Of a DNA stretch of 7,048 nucleotides, positions 1 to 6,592 are shown piece after piece. The stretch is from the NCBI GenBank assembly GCA_900545905.1, contig URBA01000076.1, positions 1-7,048 of the forward strand, in the 5' to 3' direction. A model generated the notes under the pieces. It saw only the letters and a program-made list of their open reading frames with translations, made no database searches and was not told the DNA's origin. Source of the DNA: an uncultured Collinsella sp. (lineage in GTDB: Bacteria > Actinomycetota > Coriobacteriia > Coriobacteriales > Coriobacteriaceae). The first letter of the stretch is position 1. The number at the start of each line of letters is the position of its first letter. The position numbers and the translations under genes are program-made.

Positions 1-38
1 TAGCTTCGTCGGCAGCGTCAGATGTGTATAAGAGACAG
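1..38. other. Nextera transposase adapter (sequencing artefact)
   Basis: Positions 6-38 match the Illumina Nextera read-1 adapter: a TCGTCGGCAGCGTC tail (6-19) followed by the 19-bp Tn5 mosaic end AGATGTGTATAAGAGACAG (20-38). Bases 1-5 look like leftover index or linker sequence. This is library DNA left on the contig end, not genome. Read on the minus strand it extends the adjacent PTS gene in frame with the false tail LSLIHI before a stop at 18-20. Confidence 0.97.
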
Positions 39-743
39 GTAGAGCAGGTGGTGCAGCCCCATGGGCTCGAGTGCTCGCTCCAAAAACGCAAAGATACCCA
101 CGCCGAGGGGGCCGACGCCCACAAGTGCGTGGCGCAGCGTTTCGGTCGCTGCGTATACGAAGGGCACGATGGCGGCCGAGATGGCGGCAAGGGCGAACAC
201 GGCAAAAAAGCTGATGAGGTAGACCAGCGAGGAACCCGAGAAGGTGCCGAGCCAATCGGGGACCTTGGCATCGTAGAAGCGGTCATGGATGGCGACGACG
301 GTTGCCGATACCGCCAGCGGGCCGATAATGCCGGTGTCGAGCGTCTTGATGCCGTCGATGATGGTAATGCCGCTAGCGGGGGTCAAAGACGACGGGTACT
401 TAAGTCCAAGGTTGTCTCCGCTTAGCTTGATGATCTCGCTCAAAAAGAAGCAATAGGCAAAATAAGCCACGAGCGCCTCGAGGCAACAACGTGCCGGTTG
501 CTTTTGGGCAAGGCCGATGGGAAGCGCTACGGCAAAAAGGAGCGGAAGTCGTTTAAAGACCGTCCACGAGCCGCGCTGAATGATAGTCCAGAAAACGTAC
601 CAGGGGGTTCCGTATACGGCGAGGTCGCCGACGATATCCACGGTCGTTGCGAGGGCGGAGATGCCGACCATGAGGCCTGATATAGAAAACAGCATGGCGG
701 GCGCGAACATGGCTCCGCCAAAACGTTGGATTTTCTGCAGCAT
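39..743 (-). CDS. PTS alpha-glucoside/maltose-type EIIC permease, 3' truncated
   Basis: This is the N-terminal ~235 residues of a phosphotransferase-system membrane permease (EIIC domain of the glucose/maltose/alpha-glucoside superfamily), which imports a sugar while EIIB phosphorylates it. The opening MLQKIQRFGGAMFAP is typical of alpha-glucoside IICB proteins. The central GIKTLDTGIIG stretch (about residues 135-145) and GLHH near the end (about 230-233) are family-conserved. Several hydrophobic membrane segments are visible. The start at 743 was chosen because GAAAGG sits 7 nt upstream; an in-frame ATG at 779 would add 12 residues without a convincing ribosome site. The rest of EIIC and any EIIB domain are lost: true sequence stops at Y (39-41) where adapter begins. 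The gene is divergent from the GntR-type regulator, which probably controls it. The exact sugar (maltose, trehalose, another alpha-glucoside) is inferred at family level only. Confidence 0.88.
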
Positions 744-783
744 AATATGCCTTTCGGATGCAACATGCTGTGCGAGCAAGAAC

Positions 784-791
784 GTTTAAAC
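784..791. promoter_or_regulatory. Candidate GntR/HutC operator, PTS side
   Basis: GTTTAAAC fits the GT-N-TA-N-AC pattern described for HutC-subfamily GntR regulators. It lies just downstream of the candidate minus-strand -10 (801-806), where a bound repressor would block the PTS transcript. The same GTTTAAACAA decamer recurs at 906-915. Confidence 0.5.
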
Positions 792-806
792 AATGAACTC
801 ATTGTA
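790..806 (-). promoter_or_regulatory. Candidate -10 of the PTS gene inside a 16-bp palindrome
   Basis: On the minus strand TACAAT (806-801) is a good -10 hexamer. It overlaps a perfect inverted repeat ACAATGA-AC-TCATTGT (790-805), which itself abuts the GTTTAAAC site. No good -35 is visible at the expected spacing, so the promoter is tentative. The palindrome could be the binding site of a second regulator. Confidence 0.35.
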
Positions 807-894
807 GAGGACTGGCTGCTTGCCGCATTGACGGTTTTGATTCGGTCCGATTTGGGTTTCGGGGGAACCGTCGACGGTAAATAATCCGTGCTTT

Positions 895-934
895 ACCGAT
901 AATCGGTTTAAACAACTTTAAGAAATGCTATCGT
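895..934 (+). promoter_or_regulatory. Candidate promoter and operators of the GntR regulator gene
   Basis: A perfect 13-bp palindrome ACCGAT-A-ATCGGT (895-907) runs into a second GTTTAAAC site (906-913). A plausible promoter is TTTAAA (907-912, weak -35), a 16-nt spacer and TATCGT (929-934), preceded by an extended -10 TG at 926-927. The GTTTAAAC site would cover the -35, which fits autorepression. This is read by eye and not proven. Confidence 0.4.
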
Positions 935-967
935 GCCTAACCATACATATTCATTAGAGGTGAAGTC

Positions 968-1687
968 ATGCCAAAAGCGATTTACGAAGGAATCTACCGC
1001 GAGATCCGTTCGCGCATCATCAACGGGACCTATGCGTTTCAGGAGATGCTGCCAACCGAAGCCGAGCTGACCGCGGAGTTTGGCTGCACGCGCAATACCG
1101 TTCGACGCGCCTTGAGCATGCTGGCCGACCAGATGTTTGTGCAGCCTATGCACGGTAAGGGCGTGCGCGTTATTTGGCTTAAGGGCGAAACCGACATGCT
1201 GGGCGCACTCGAGGAAGTCGAGTCGTTTGGCGAATTTGCAAAGCGCAACAATGCCGTCGCATCGACCGAGGTCAAGTCTTTTGAACATTTGATTTGCACT
1301 GAGCAACTCTCTCGTCGCCTGGGCTTTAAGGTGGGCGAGGAGTTGATTCGCGTGGTGCGTGTCCGAAGCCTCAACGGCAATGCGCGCCAAGTAGACCATG
1401 GTTACTTTTTGGAGTCAATCGCCAAGGGCCTGACGCCCGAGATCGCCGCAAAGTCAATTTACGACTATCTGGAGCACAAACGCGGCGTCAAGGTGATGGC
1501 GAGTCGCCGTACAGTGAGCGTCGAGCTTGCCAATGATGAGGACTGCAGCTATCTTGACCTCGGCAAATACAACTGCGTTGCCGTCATGGAGAGCCAGTCG
1601 TACACCTCGGATGGCATCTTATTTGAGGTGACGCACGCTCGCACACACCCCGAGATCTTCCACTACCGCGTCAACTCCAAGCGATAG
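968..1687 (+). CDS. GntR/HutC-family transcriptional regulator with UTRA domain (TreR-like)
   Basis: A 239-residue cytoplasmic DNA-binding regulator. Residues ~4-69 form the GntR winged helix-turn-helix: LPTEAELTAEFGCTRNTVRR (29-48) carries the typical helix-turn-recognition-helix pattern, followed by the wing HGKGVRV (62-68). Residues ~90-233 match a UTRA effector domain, which in this family binds a small molecule, often a sugar or sugar phosphate; LIRVVRVRSLNGNARQVDHG (127-146) and GLTPEIAAKSIYDYL (154-168) are typical landmarks. Length is normal for the HutC subfamily. The start ATG has AGAGGTG 6 nt upstream. The gene is divergent from the PTS permease and upstream of the sugar ABC operon, so it is probably the local sugar-responsive repressor. 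TreR is the closest named relative I recognise, but the effector is unknown. Confidence 0.9.
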   Translation: MPKAIYEGIYREIRSRIINGTYAFQEMLPTEAELTAEFGCTRNTVRRALSMLADQMFVQPMHGKGVRVIWLKGETDMLGALEEVESFGEFAKRNNAVASTEVKSFEHLICTEQLSRRLGFKVGEELIRVVRVRSLNGNARQVDHGYFLESIAKGLTPEIAAKSIYDYLEHKRGVKVMASRRTVSVELANDEDCSYLDLGKYNCVAVMESQSYTSDGILFEVTHARTHPEIFHYRVNSKR

Positions 1688-1725
1688 CCGGCTAGCTCGC
1701 AGCCTGACGAGACTCATGCCCTCAA

Positions 1726-1780
1726 AGCGAAAACGCCCGGTCAAACCGACGATGCATCGGTTTGACCGGGCGTTTTCGCT
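1726..1780. terminator. Intrinsic terminator after the GntR gene (24-bp stem)
   Basis: Arms 1726-1749 and 1757-1780 are perfectly complementary over 24 bp around a 7-nt loop. The stem holds the usual ACGCCCGG/CCGGGCGT core flanked by an A-tract (1730-1733) and a T-tract (1772-1775), so a U-tract is present only as part of the stem. It starts 39 nt after the regulator stop and separates it from the ABC operon. The symmetry would allow function in both directions. Confidence 0.8.
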
Positions 1781-1798
1781 GCATTTGATAACAAATAA

Positions 1799-1810
1799 TT
1801 GTTTATACAA
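1799..1810. promoter_or_regulatory. Candidate GntR/HutC operator upstream of the ABC operon
   Basis: TTGTTTATACAA contains GTTTATAC, a third match to GT-N-TA-N-AC, here with symmetric TT/AA flanks. It lies ~185 nt before the binding-protein start, so it may be far from the core promoter. The regulator's own control region has the other two matches, which suggests the operon belongs to the same regulon. Confidence 0.45.
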
Positions 1811-1909
1811 AACTTGTCAAGTATCAAGTTGAAATTACCGTTCACCGAAGTTTTTCTACCGCTCTTGTAATACTTGTTCAAACAACTAGTCAAATAGCGT
1901 ATTGTACAA
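1811..1909 (+). promoter_or_regulatory. AT-rich control region of the sugar ABC operon
   Basis: This stretch is much more AT-rich than the genes around it. It holds several operator-like inverted repeats: ACTTG-T-CAAGT (1812-1822) with a further CAAGTT at 1825-1830, an imperfect repeat ACTTGTTCAAACAACT (1872-1887), and TTGTACAA (1902-1909). ACTTGT followed by CAA occurs at both 1812 and 1872, exactly 60 nt apart. A weak promoter could be TTCAAA (1878-1883), 16 nt, TATTGT (1900-1905). No single assignment is compelling. Confidence 0.4.
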
Positions 1910-1916
1910 ATCAGCA

Positions 1917-1993
1917 AAAGGGGCAAAGTCCCCGAGCCAATCTCCGAAGGCGGCGGCAAAGGGTGCCGCCACGGTGTGAAAGGGTGGATTGTA
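1917..1993 (+). promoter_or_regulatory. Leader of the ABC operon with two hairpins and the ribosome site
   Basis: A small hairpin GGGG-CAAAGT-CCCC lies at 1920-1933. A perfect 7-bp stem GGCGGCA/TGCCGCC lies at 1952-1958 and 1964-1970 with loop AAGGG. The ribosome site AAAGGGTGG (1979-1987) is 6 nt before the ATG at 1994. I do not recognise a known riboswitch class; the hairpins may stabilise the 5' end or tune translation. Confidence 0.4.
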
Positions 1994-3310
1994 ATGAAGA
2001 ACGAAATGAGCAGAAGGCAGTTCCTGGGCTTTGCTGGTTCCGCGGCTGCGGTTCTTGGTCTGGGTCTCGTGGGCTGCGGTGGCTCCGCCGGCTCCGGCTC
2101 CTCTGCTTCTGGTGACGCTGCCGAGGTCTACTTCCTCCAATTCAAGCCTGAGGTCGACAAGGAGTGGAAGGAGATCGCCAAGGCGTACAAGGAGGAGAAG
2201 GGCATCGAGGTCAAGATCGTGACCGCCGCCTCCAACACCTACGAGGAGAAGCTCAAGTCCGAGATGTCCAAGAGCTCCGCTCCGACGCTGTTCCAGGTCA
2301 ACGGCCCCACCGGCCTTAAGAACTGGAAGGACTACTGCGCCGACCTGTCCGACACCAAGCTCCGCGGTGAGCTCATCGATGACTCCCTGGCGCTGCAGTC
2401 CGACGGTAAGGATCTGGGCATCGACTGGGTTCAGGAGAGCTACGGCATCATCTACAACAAGCAGCTGCTCGAGAAGGCTGGCTACAAGGCCGAGGACATC
2501 AACTCCTTCGACAAGCTGAAGGCTTGCGCCGATGACATCCAGGCCCGCAAGGACGAGCTCGGCGTTGACGGTGCCTTCACTTCCGCCGGTATGGATGACT
2601 CCTCCAGCTGGCGCTACACCACGCACCTCGCCAACCTCCCGCTCTACTACGAGTTCGAGAAGGAGCACAATCAGGAGGACGACGAGATCAAGGGCGAGTA
2701 TCTCGACAACTTTAAGCAGATCTTCGACCTGTACATCACCGACTCCACCTGCGATCCTTCGCAGCTCGCCTCCAAGACCGGTGACGACGCCACCAACGAG
2801 TTCGCAACCGGCAAGGCCGTCTTCTACCAGAACGGCTCTTGGGCCTACTCTGACCTCGTCAAGGCCGGCATGACCGACGATCAGATTGGCATGATGCCCA
2901 TCTACATCGGTGTTGACGGCGAGGAGAACCAGGGCCTGTGCTCCGGCGGCGAGAACTATTGGTGCGTCAGTTCCCAGGCTTCCGAGGATGCCCAGAAGGC
3001 CACCGAGGACTTCATGTATTGGTGCGTCACCGCTGACACCCCGACCAGCATCATCGCCGACAAGATGGGTCTGACCGCTCCGTTCAAGAGCGCCAAGGAG
3101 ACCACCAACGTCTTCTCTCAGCAGGCCGTTGCTATGGCCAAGGACGGCAAGAAGACCGTCGCTTGGGACTTCGTTTACATCCCCTCCGAGGAGTGGAAGA
3201 AGAACCTCAAGCAGGCTCTCATCGCTTATGCTGCCGACAACACCAAGTGGGACGGCGTCAAGAACGCCTTCGTCGATGGCTGGAAGACCGAGAAGGCTGC
3301 TTCCGAGTAA
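1994..3310 (+). CDS. Carbohydrate ABC transporter substrate-binding lipoprotein (SBP family 1)
   Basis: A 438-residue extracellular solute-binding lipoprotein that captures a sugar or oligosaccharide and delivers it to the two permeases encoded downstream. The N-terminus carries a twin-arginine motif SRRQFLGFA (6-14), a hydrophobic stretch and lipobox LVGC with lipidated Cys28, then a Ser/Gly-rich linker to about residue 42. The mature part reads as a family 1 binding protein of the MalE/MsmE type, with typical stretches such as APTLFQVNG, ESYGIIYNKQLLEKAGY and FATGKAVFYQNGSWA. The ATG at 1994 was chosen for its ribosome site; an in-frame GTG at 1976 would overlap that site. Codon use is more strongly biased (C-ending, CTC/TCC/AAG) than in the regulator, as expected for an abundant protein. 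Substrate is not deducible; maltodextrin or raffinose-type sugars are both possible. Confidence 0.92.
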   Translation: MKNEMSRRQFLGFAGSAAAVLGLGLVGCGGSAGSGSSASGDAAEVYFLQFKPEVDKEWKEIAKAYKEEKGIEVKIVTAASNTYEEKLKSEMSKSSAPTLFQVNGPTGLKNWKDYCADLSDTKLRGELIDDSLALQSDGKDLGIDWVQESYGIIYNKQLLEKAGYKAEDINSFDKLKACADDIQARKDELGVDGAFTSAGMDDSSSWRYTTHLANLPLYYEFEKEHNQEDDEIKGEYLDNFKQIFDLYITDSTCDPSQLASKTGDDATNEFATGKAVFYQNGSWAYSDLVKAGMTDDQIGMMPIYIGVDGEENQGLCSGGENYWCVSSQASEDAQKATEDFMYWCVTADTPTSIIADKMGLTAPFKSAKETTNVFSQQAVAMAKDGKKTVAWDFVYIPSEEWKKNLKQALIAYAADNTKWDGVKNAFVDGWKTEKAASE

Positions 3311-3341
3311 GCAGTTGCTGCCCAAGCTATCTGATTAGCGA

Positions 3342-3377
3342 CAGGGGGCGGGCAGACGTAGGTTTGCCCGCCCCCTG
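3342..3377 (+). other. 13-bp stem-loop between binding protein and first permease
   Basis: CAGGGGGCGGGCA (3342-3354) pairs perfectly with TGCCCGCCCCCTG (3365-3377) around a 10-nt loop. No U-tract follows directly and the next ribosome site is at 3384-3390. Comparable hairpins in malE-malF-type gaps stabilise the upstream mRNA or partly terminate transcription, giving more binding protein than permease. That role is inferred here. Confidence 0.7.
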
Positions 3378-3397
3378 CATATTGAAAGGACCCTTTT

Positions 3398-4252
3398 ATG
3401 GGCAAAGCACTCAAGCGCTGGTGGCCGCTCTTTATGCTGCCCACGTGCCTGGCGTTTATGATCGGGTTTGTGATTCCCTTTATCCAGGGTTTCTATCTCT
3501 CGTTCTGCCAGTTTATTACCATTAACAACGCGCACTTTGTCGGTATCGAGAACTACGTGCGCGCATTGTCCGATTCGCAGTTTACCACGTCGTTCTTCTT
3601 TACGGTGGCGTTTGCCTTCCTGTCGACGGTGCTCATCAACGTGATCGCGCTGGCCATTGCGCAGGCGCTCACTCGCAAGGCGCTCAAGGGCACCAACATC
3701 TTCCGTACGATTTTCTTTATGCCTAACCTGATTGGCGGCATTGTACTGGGTTACATTTGGCAGATTCTGATCAACTGCCTGCTCTCCAACGTGGGTGCCC
3801 AGCTTATCGCCCTCAACTCCGCCGCTGGCTTCTGGGGCCTTATCATCCTGACCCTGTGGCAACAGGTCGGCTACATGATGATCATCTACATCGCCGGTCT
3901 GCAGTCCATTCCGTCTGACTACATCGAGGCCGCCAAGGTCGATGGCGCTACGGCATGGCAGACGTTTTGGAAGGTTAAGATCCCCAACCTGATGCCGACC
4001 ATCACCATCTGCCTGTTCCTGTCCATCACCAACGGCTTTAAGCTGTTCGACCAGAACCTCGCCCTTACCGGCGGCGCCCCCGCGCACTCCACCGAGATGC
4101 TCGCCCTGAACATCTACAACACGTTCTATTCGCGTGCTGGCATCGCATGGCAGGGCATCGGTCAGGCCAAGGCAGTTATCTTCTGCATCCTGGTTGTCGC
4201 TATTTCTATGATCCAGCTTAAGGCCACGAGGTCCAAGGAGGTGCAGCAGTAA
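3398..4252 (+). CDS. Carbohydrate ABC transporter permease, MalF/MsmF/UgpA type
   Basis: A 284-residue inner-membrane subunit of the CUT1 sugar importer, which pairs with the next permease to form the translocation path. About six hydrophobic membrane segments are visible, starting at residues ~10-30. The cytoplasmic EAA loop is at 176-200: EAAKVDGATAWQTFWKVKIP, the coupling helix that docks onto the ATPase. Length is typical of MsmF/UgpA-type subunits, which lack the large periplasmic insertion of E. coli MalF. The start has GAAAGGA 7 nt upstream. The stop TAA shares one base with the next ATG, and the AAGGAGGTG ribosome site of the next gene lies inside this gene's end, so the two permeases are probably translationally coupled. 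Family assignment is firm; substrate unknown. Confidence 0.92.
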   Translation: MGKALKRWWPLFMLPTCLAFMIGFVIPFIQGFYLSFCQFITINNAHFVGIENYVRALSDSQFTTSFFFTVAFAFLSTVLINVIALAIAQALTRKALKGTNIFRTIFFMPNLIGGIVLGYIWQILINCLLSNVGAQLIALNSAAGFWGLIILTLWQQVGYMMIIYIAGLQSIPSDYIEAAKVDGATAWQTFWKVKIPNLMPTITICLFLSITNGFKLFDQNLALTGGAPAHSTEMLALNIYNTFYSRAGIAWQGIGQAKAVIFCILVVAISMIQLKATRSKEVQQ

Positions 4253-5091
4253 TGAAACGCGATAAGGCTATTAACCGCGCGCTCTCGATTTTCTTTACGA
4301 TTCTGTCGCTCGCGTGGATCTACCCCGTGTTCATGATTGCGCTCAATTCCTTTAAAAAGGGAACTGCAATCAGCACCACCACGGCGTTCGATTTGCTCAC
4401 GCCCGAGACGTTCAACGGTCTCGCAAACTACGTGCACGCTCTTAACGAGCAGGGCTTTGCCTCGGCGTTTATGTACTCGCTCATCATCACGGTCACGTCG
4501 GTCGTTCTGATTTTGGTGTGCTGCTCCATGTGCGCTTGGTACGTAGTGCGCGTCAACAGCAAGATTTCGAACTTCTTCTATTACCTGTTCGTCTTCTCGA
4601 TGGTCGTGCCTTTCCAGATGCTCATGTTCACGCTGTCCAATTTGGCGGACCGCATCGGCTTCAACACGCCGTTCAACATCTGCTTTATCTACCTTGGCTT
4701 TGGCGCGGGCCTGGCGGTCTTTATGTTCGCCGGCTTTGTAAAGAACATCCCGCTCGAGATCGAAGAGGCGGCCATGATCGACGGCTGCAACCCGGTCCAG
4801 GTGTTCTTTAAGATTGTTCTCCCCATCATGAAGCCCACCTATCTTTCGGTCGGCATCCTCGAGACCATGTGGGTCTGGAACGACTATCTGCTGCCCTACC
4901 TTACGCTCGACTCCACCAAGTACAAGACCATTCCTATCTTGATCCAGTACTTCCGTGGCGGCTATGGCCACGTCGAGCTCGGCCCCATGATGGCGTGCAT
5001 CATGATGGTCGTCATCCCCATCGTCATCATGTACATCTTCTGCCAGAAGTACATCATCGACGGTGTGGTGGCAGGTGCCGTCAAGGGCTGA
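4252..5091 (+). CDS. Carbohydrate ABC transporter permease, MalG/MsmG/UgpE type
   Basis: A 279-residue second membrane subunit of the same importer. Six hydrophobic segments are visible, the first at about residues 10-32. The EAA loop is at 171-195: EEAAMIDGCNPVQVFFKIVL followed by PIMKP. The C-terminus QKYIIDGVVAGAVKG is the hallmark ending of MalG-family proteins. Length is normal. The ATG at 4252 overlaps the previous stop by one base and has the strong ribosome site AGGAGGTG (4236-4243) 8 nt upstream. It should sit in a 1:1 complex with the preceding permease; in the MalFGK2 model the two permeases bind an ATPase dimer. Confidence 0.92.
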   Translation: MKRDKAINRALSIFFTILSLAWIYPVFMIALNSFKKGTAISTTTAFDLLTPETFNGLANYVHALNEQGFASAFMYSLIITVTSVVLILVCCSMCAWYVVRVNSKISNFFYYLFVFSMVVPFQMLMFTLSNLADRIGFNTPFNICFIYLGFGAGLAVFMFAGFVKNIPLEIEEAAMIDGCNPVQVFFKIVLPIMKPTYLSVGILETMWVWNDYLLPYLTLDSTKYKTIPILIQYFRGGYGHVELGPMMACIMMVVIPIVIMYIFCQKYIIDGVVAGAVKG

Positions 5092-5116
5092 TGCCGTAAC
5101 TGTTTTGCAAGTTTTG

Positions 5117-5141
5117 GCGGCGCCTCTCAGCGCGGCGCCGC
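5117..5141 (+). other. 8-bp GC stem-loop between second permease and ATPase
   Basis: GCGGCGCC (5117-5124) pairs with GGCGCCGC (5134-5141) around a 9-nt loop. The ATPase ribosome site GAAAGG (5147-5152) starts 5 nt later. With no U-tract after it, it is more likely an mRNA processing or stability element than a full terminator. It could lower readthrough into, or translation of, the ATPase gene. Confidence 0.55.
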
Positions 5142-5159
5142 GTATCGAAAGGTAAAGAC

Positions 5160-6359
5160 ATGGCCGAGATCGTTCTCAAACATGTTCAGAAGGTGTATCC
5201 CAACAACGAGTCCAAAAAGAAGGGCTTCTTTGGCAAAAAGAAGAAGACCGAGGAGAAGAAGCACAACCTCAAGGTTACCGAAGACGGCGTGCTCGCGGTG
5301 GAGGACTTTAACCTCACCGTGCATGACCAGGAGTTCATCGTTCTCGTTGGCCCCTCTGGCTGCGGTAAGTCCACGACGATGCGCATGGTCGCCGGCCTGG
5401 AGGACATTACCTCGGGCGACGTGCTCATCGACGGCAAGCGCGTCAACGACGTGGCGCCCAAGGACCGCGACATCGCCATGGTGTTCCAGAGCTACGCTCT
5501 GTACCCCAACATGACGGTATACGAGAACATGGCGTTTACGCTTGAGCTCAAGAAGGTCCCCAAGGACGAGATCGACCGCAAGGTTCGCTCCGCTGCTGAA
5601 ATTCTGGGCATTACCGAGTACCTCGACCGTAAGCCCAAGGCGCTTTCGGGCGGCCAGCGTCAGCGCGTCGCCATCGGCCGCGCTATCGTGCGCGACCCCA
5701 AGGTCTTCCTGATGGACGAGCCGCTGTCCAACCTGGATGCCAAGCTTCGTAACCAGATGCGCGCCGAGCTCATTAAGCTGCGTCACGAGATCAAGGGCAC
5801 CTTCATCTACGTTACCCACGACCAGACCGAGGCTATGACCCTCGGCGACCGCATCGTGGTCATGAAGGACGGCGTCGTCCAGCAGATCGCCACGCCGCAG
5901 GAGGTCTTCAACCATCCCGCGAACATCTTCGTTGCCGGCTTTATCGGCGTGCCGCAGATGAACTTCTTCGATGCCCAGCTGGTGCGCTCGGGCAACGGCT
6001 TCACCGTCAAGACCGAGGATATGAACGTGGCGCTCGCCCCCGAGACCTGCGCTCAGCTTGCTCTCAACTGGGACGGCGGCGACGTGAAGGAGATCACGGC
6101 CGGCGTGCGTCCCGAGCAGATCCTGCTTGCCGACAAGGACGAGGAGGGTGCGCTCCAGGGCACCGTCGAGGTGACCGAGCTCATGGGCTCGACCGAGCAT
6201 GTCCACGTGACTGCTCCCGACGGCCAGTTTGTCCTGATTATCCCCGTCGTCGACCTCGAGGCCAAGGGTGCGCTCAAGGCTGGCGACACCATCTGGTTCA
6301 AGTTCGAGAAGAACGCGACCCATCTCTTCGATAAGGTCTCTGGCAAGAACCTTATCTAG
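5160..6359 (+). CDS. msmK: Sugar ABC transporter ATP-binding protein (MsmK/UgpC/MalK family) with Lys-rich N-terminal insertion
   Basis: A 399-residue cytoplasmic ATPase that drives the importer. Visible motifs: Walker A GPSGCGKST (64-72), Q-loop Q110, signature LSGGQ (162-166), Walker B VFLMDE (182-187), D-loop SNLD (190-193) and switch His220. The C-terminal ~150 residues, with AGVRPEQI (314-321) and a terminal ATHLFD (386-391), are the OB/TOBE-like regulatory domain of MalK-type proteins. An unusual Lys-rich insertion SKKKGFFGKKKKTEEKK (18-34, nine Lys) plus flanking residues lies between VYPN and GVLAVEDF, before the Walker A motif; I recall similar insertions in some gut Clostridia homologues. 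The ATG has GAAAGG 7 nt upstream. The symbol is family-level: msmX, ugpC and malK would fit equally. Such ATPases can serve several importers, so its partners may not be only the local ones. Confidence 0.92.
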   Translation: MAEIVLKHVQKVYPNNESKKKGFFGKKKKTEEKKHNLKVTEDGVLAVEDFNLTVHDQEFIVLVGPSGCGKSTTMRMVAGLEDITSGDVLIDGKRVNDVAPKDRDIAMVFQSYALYPNMTVYENMAFTLELKKVPKDEIDRKVRSAAEILGITEYLDRKPKALSGGQRQRVAIGRAIVRDPKVFLMDEPLSNLDAKLRNQMRAELIKLRHEIKGTFIYVTHDQTEAMTLGDRIVVMKDGVVQQIATPQEVFNHPANIFVAGFIGVPQMNFFDAQLVRSGNGFTVKTEDMNVALAPETCAQLALNWDGGDVKEITAGVRPEQILLADKDEEGALQGTVEVTELMGSTEHVHVTAPDGQFVLIIPVVDLEAKGALKAGDTIWFKFEKNATHLFDKVSGKNLI

Positions 6360-6427
6360 GCCCGATCCAATCAGGCCCTCCTTTTGGGCGACTGCGGCTT
6401 TGCCATCCTTTTGCCGTGGTCACATAT

Positions 6428-6475
6428 AAGGCTCCCCTCCCGTACACTGGGCGAGAGGGGAGCCTTTCTTTGTGT
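6428..6475 (+). terminator. Rho-independent terminator of the ABC operon
   Basis: AAGGCTCCCCTC (6428-6439) pairs perfectly with GAGGGGAGCCTT (6455-6466) around a 15-nt loop, followed by the T-rich run TTCTTTGTG. It lies ~70 nt after the ATPase stop, with nothing recognisable in between apart from T-rich sequence. Confidence 0.85.
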
Positions 6476-6511
6476 AGGGGTTGCCTGTTCGTTCGCTCGT
6501 CTGCTTGTTTG

Positions 6512-6566
6512 TCTCAATCTGTAACACGAAGACCCGATTTTGATGGCTAACTGTTACAGATTGAGA
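6512..6566. repeat. Inverted repeat unit 1 (perfect 15-bp stem)
   Basis: TCTCAATCTGTAACA (6512-6526) and TGTTACAGATTGAGA (6552-6566) are perfectly complementary over 15 bp with a 25-nt loop. One G-T wobble and one A-T pair could extend the stem outward. Confidence 0.9.
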
Positions 6567-6592
6567 TATTTCGGTAGGACTGATTCCGTCTG

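Noticed and set aside
24..425. Plus-strand frame beginning in the adapter and opposing the PTS gene
   Set aside because: Its start codon lies in artificial adapter sequence and its translation is a low-complexity shadow of the PTS coding strand.
1917..1993. Riboswitch (cyclic di-GMP-I or cobalamin type) in the ABC leader
   Set aside because: GGCAAA-like strings and hairpins are suggestive, but the conserved core segments of these classes cannot be aligned, so only the hairpins are reported.
1886..3325. Long 479-residue open frame antisense to the binding-protein gene
   Set aside because: It is a shadow of strong codon bias in the sense gene: Leu/Val/Gly-rich low-complexity translation, no recognisable domain. 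The sense frame is a clear lipoprotein.
4162..4971. 269-residue antisense frame across the two permease genes
   Set aside because: It crosses a real gene junction and is charged and Arg/Asp/Glu-rich, the mirror image of hydrophobic sense codons. No family resemblance.
5214..5231. Short inverted repeat AAAGAAG/CTTCTTT in the ATPase gene
   Set aside because: It is explained by the Lys-Lys-Gly-Phe-Phe coding sequence, with a 2-nt loop; not likely to be functional.
5127..6323. 398-residue open frame antisense to the ATPase gene
   Set aside because: The sense frame has every ABC ATPase motif. The antisense product is His/Leu/Val-rich and unrecognisable, as expected from the codon bias.
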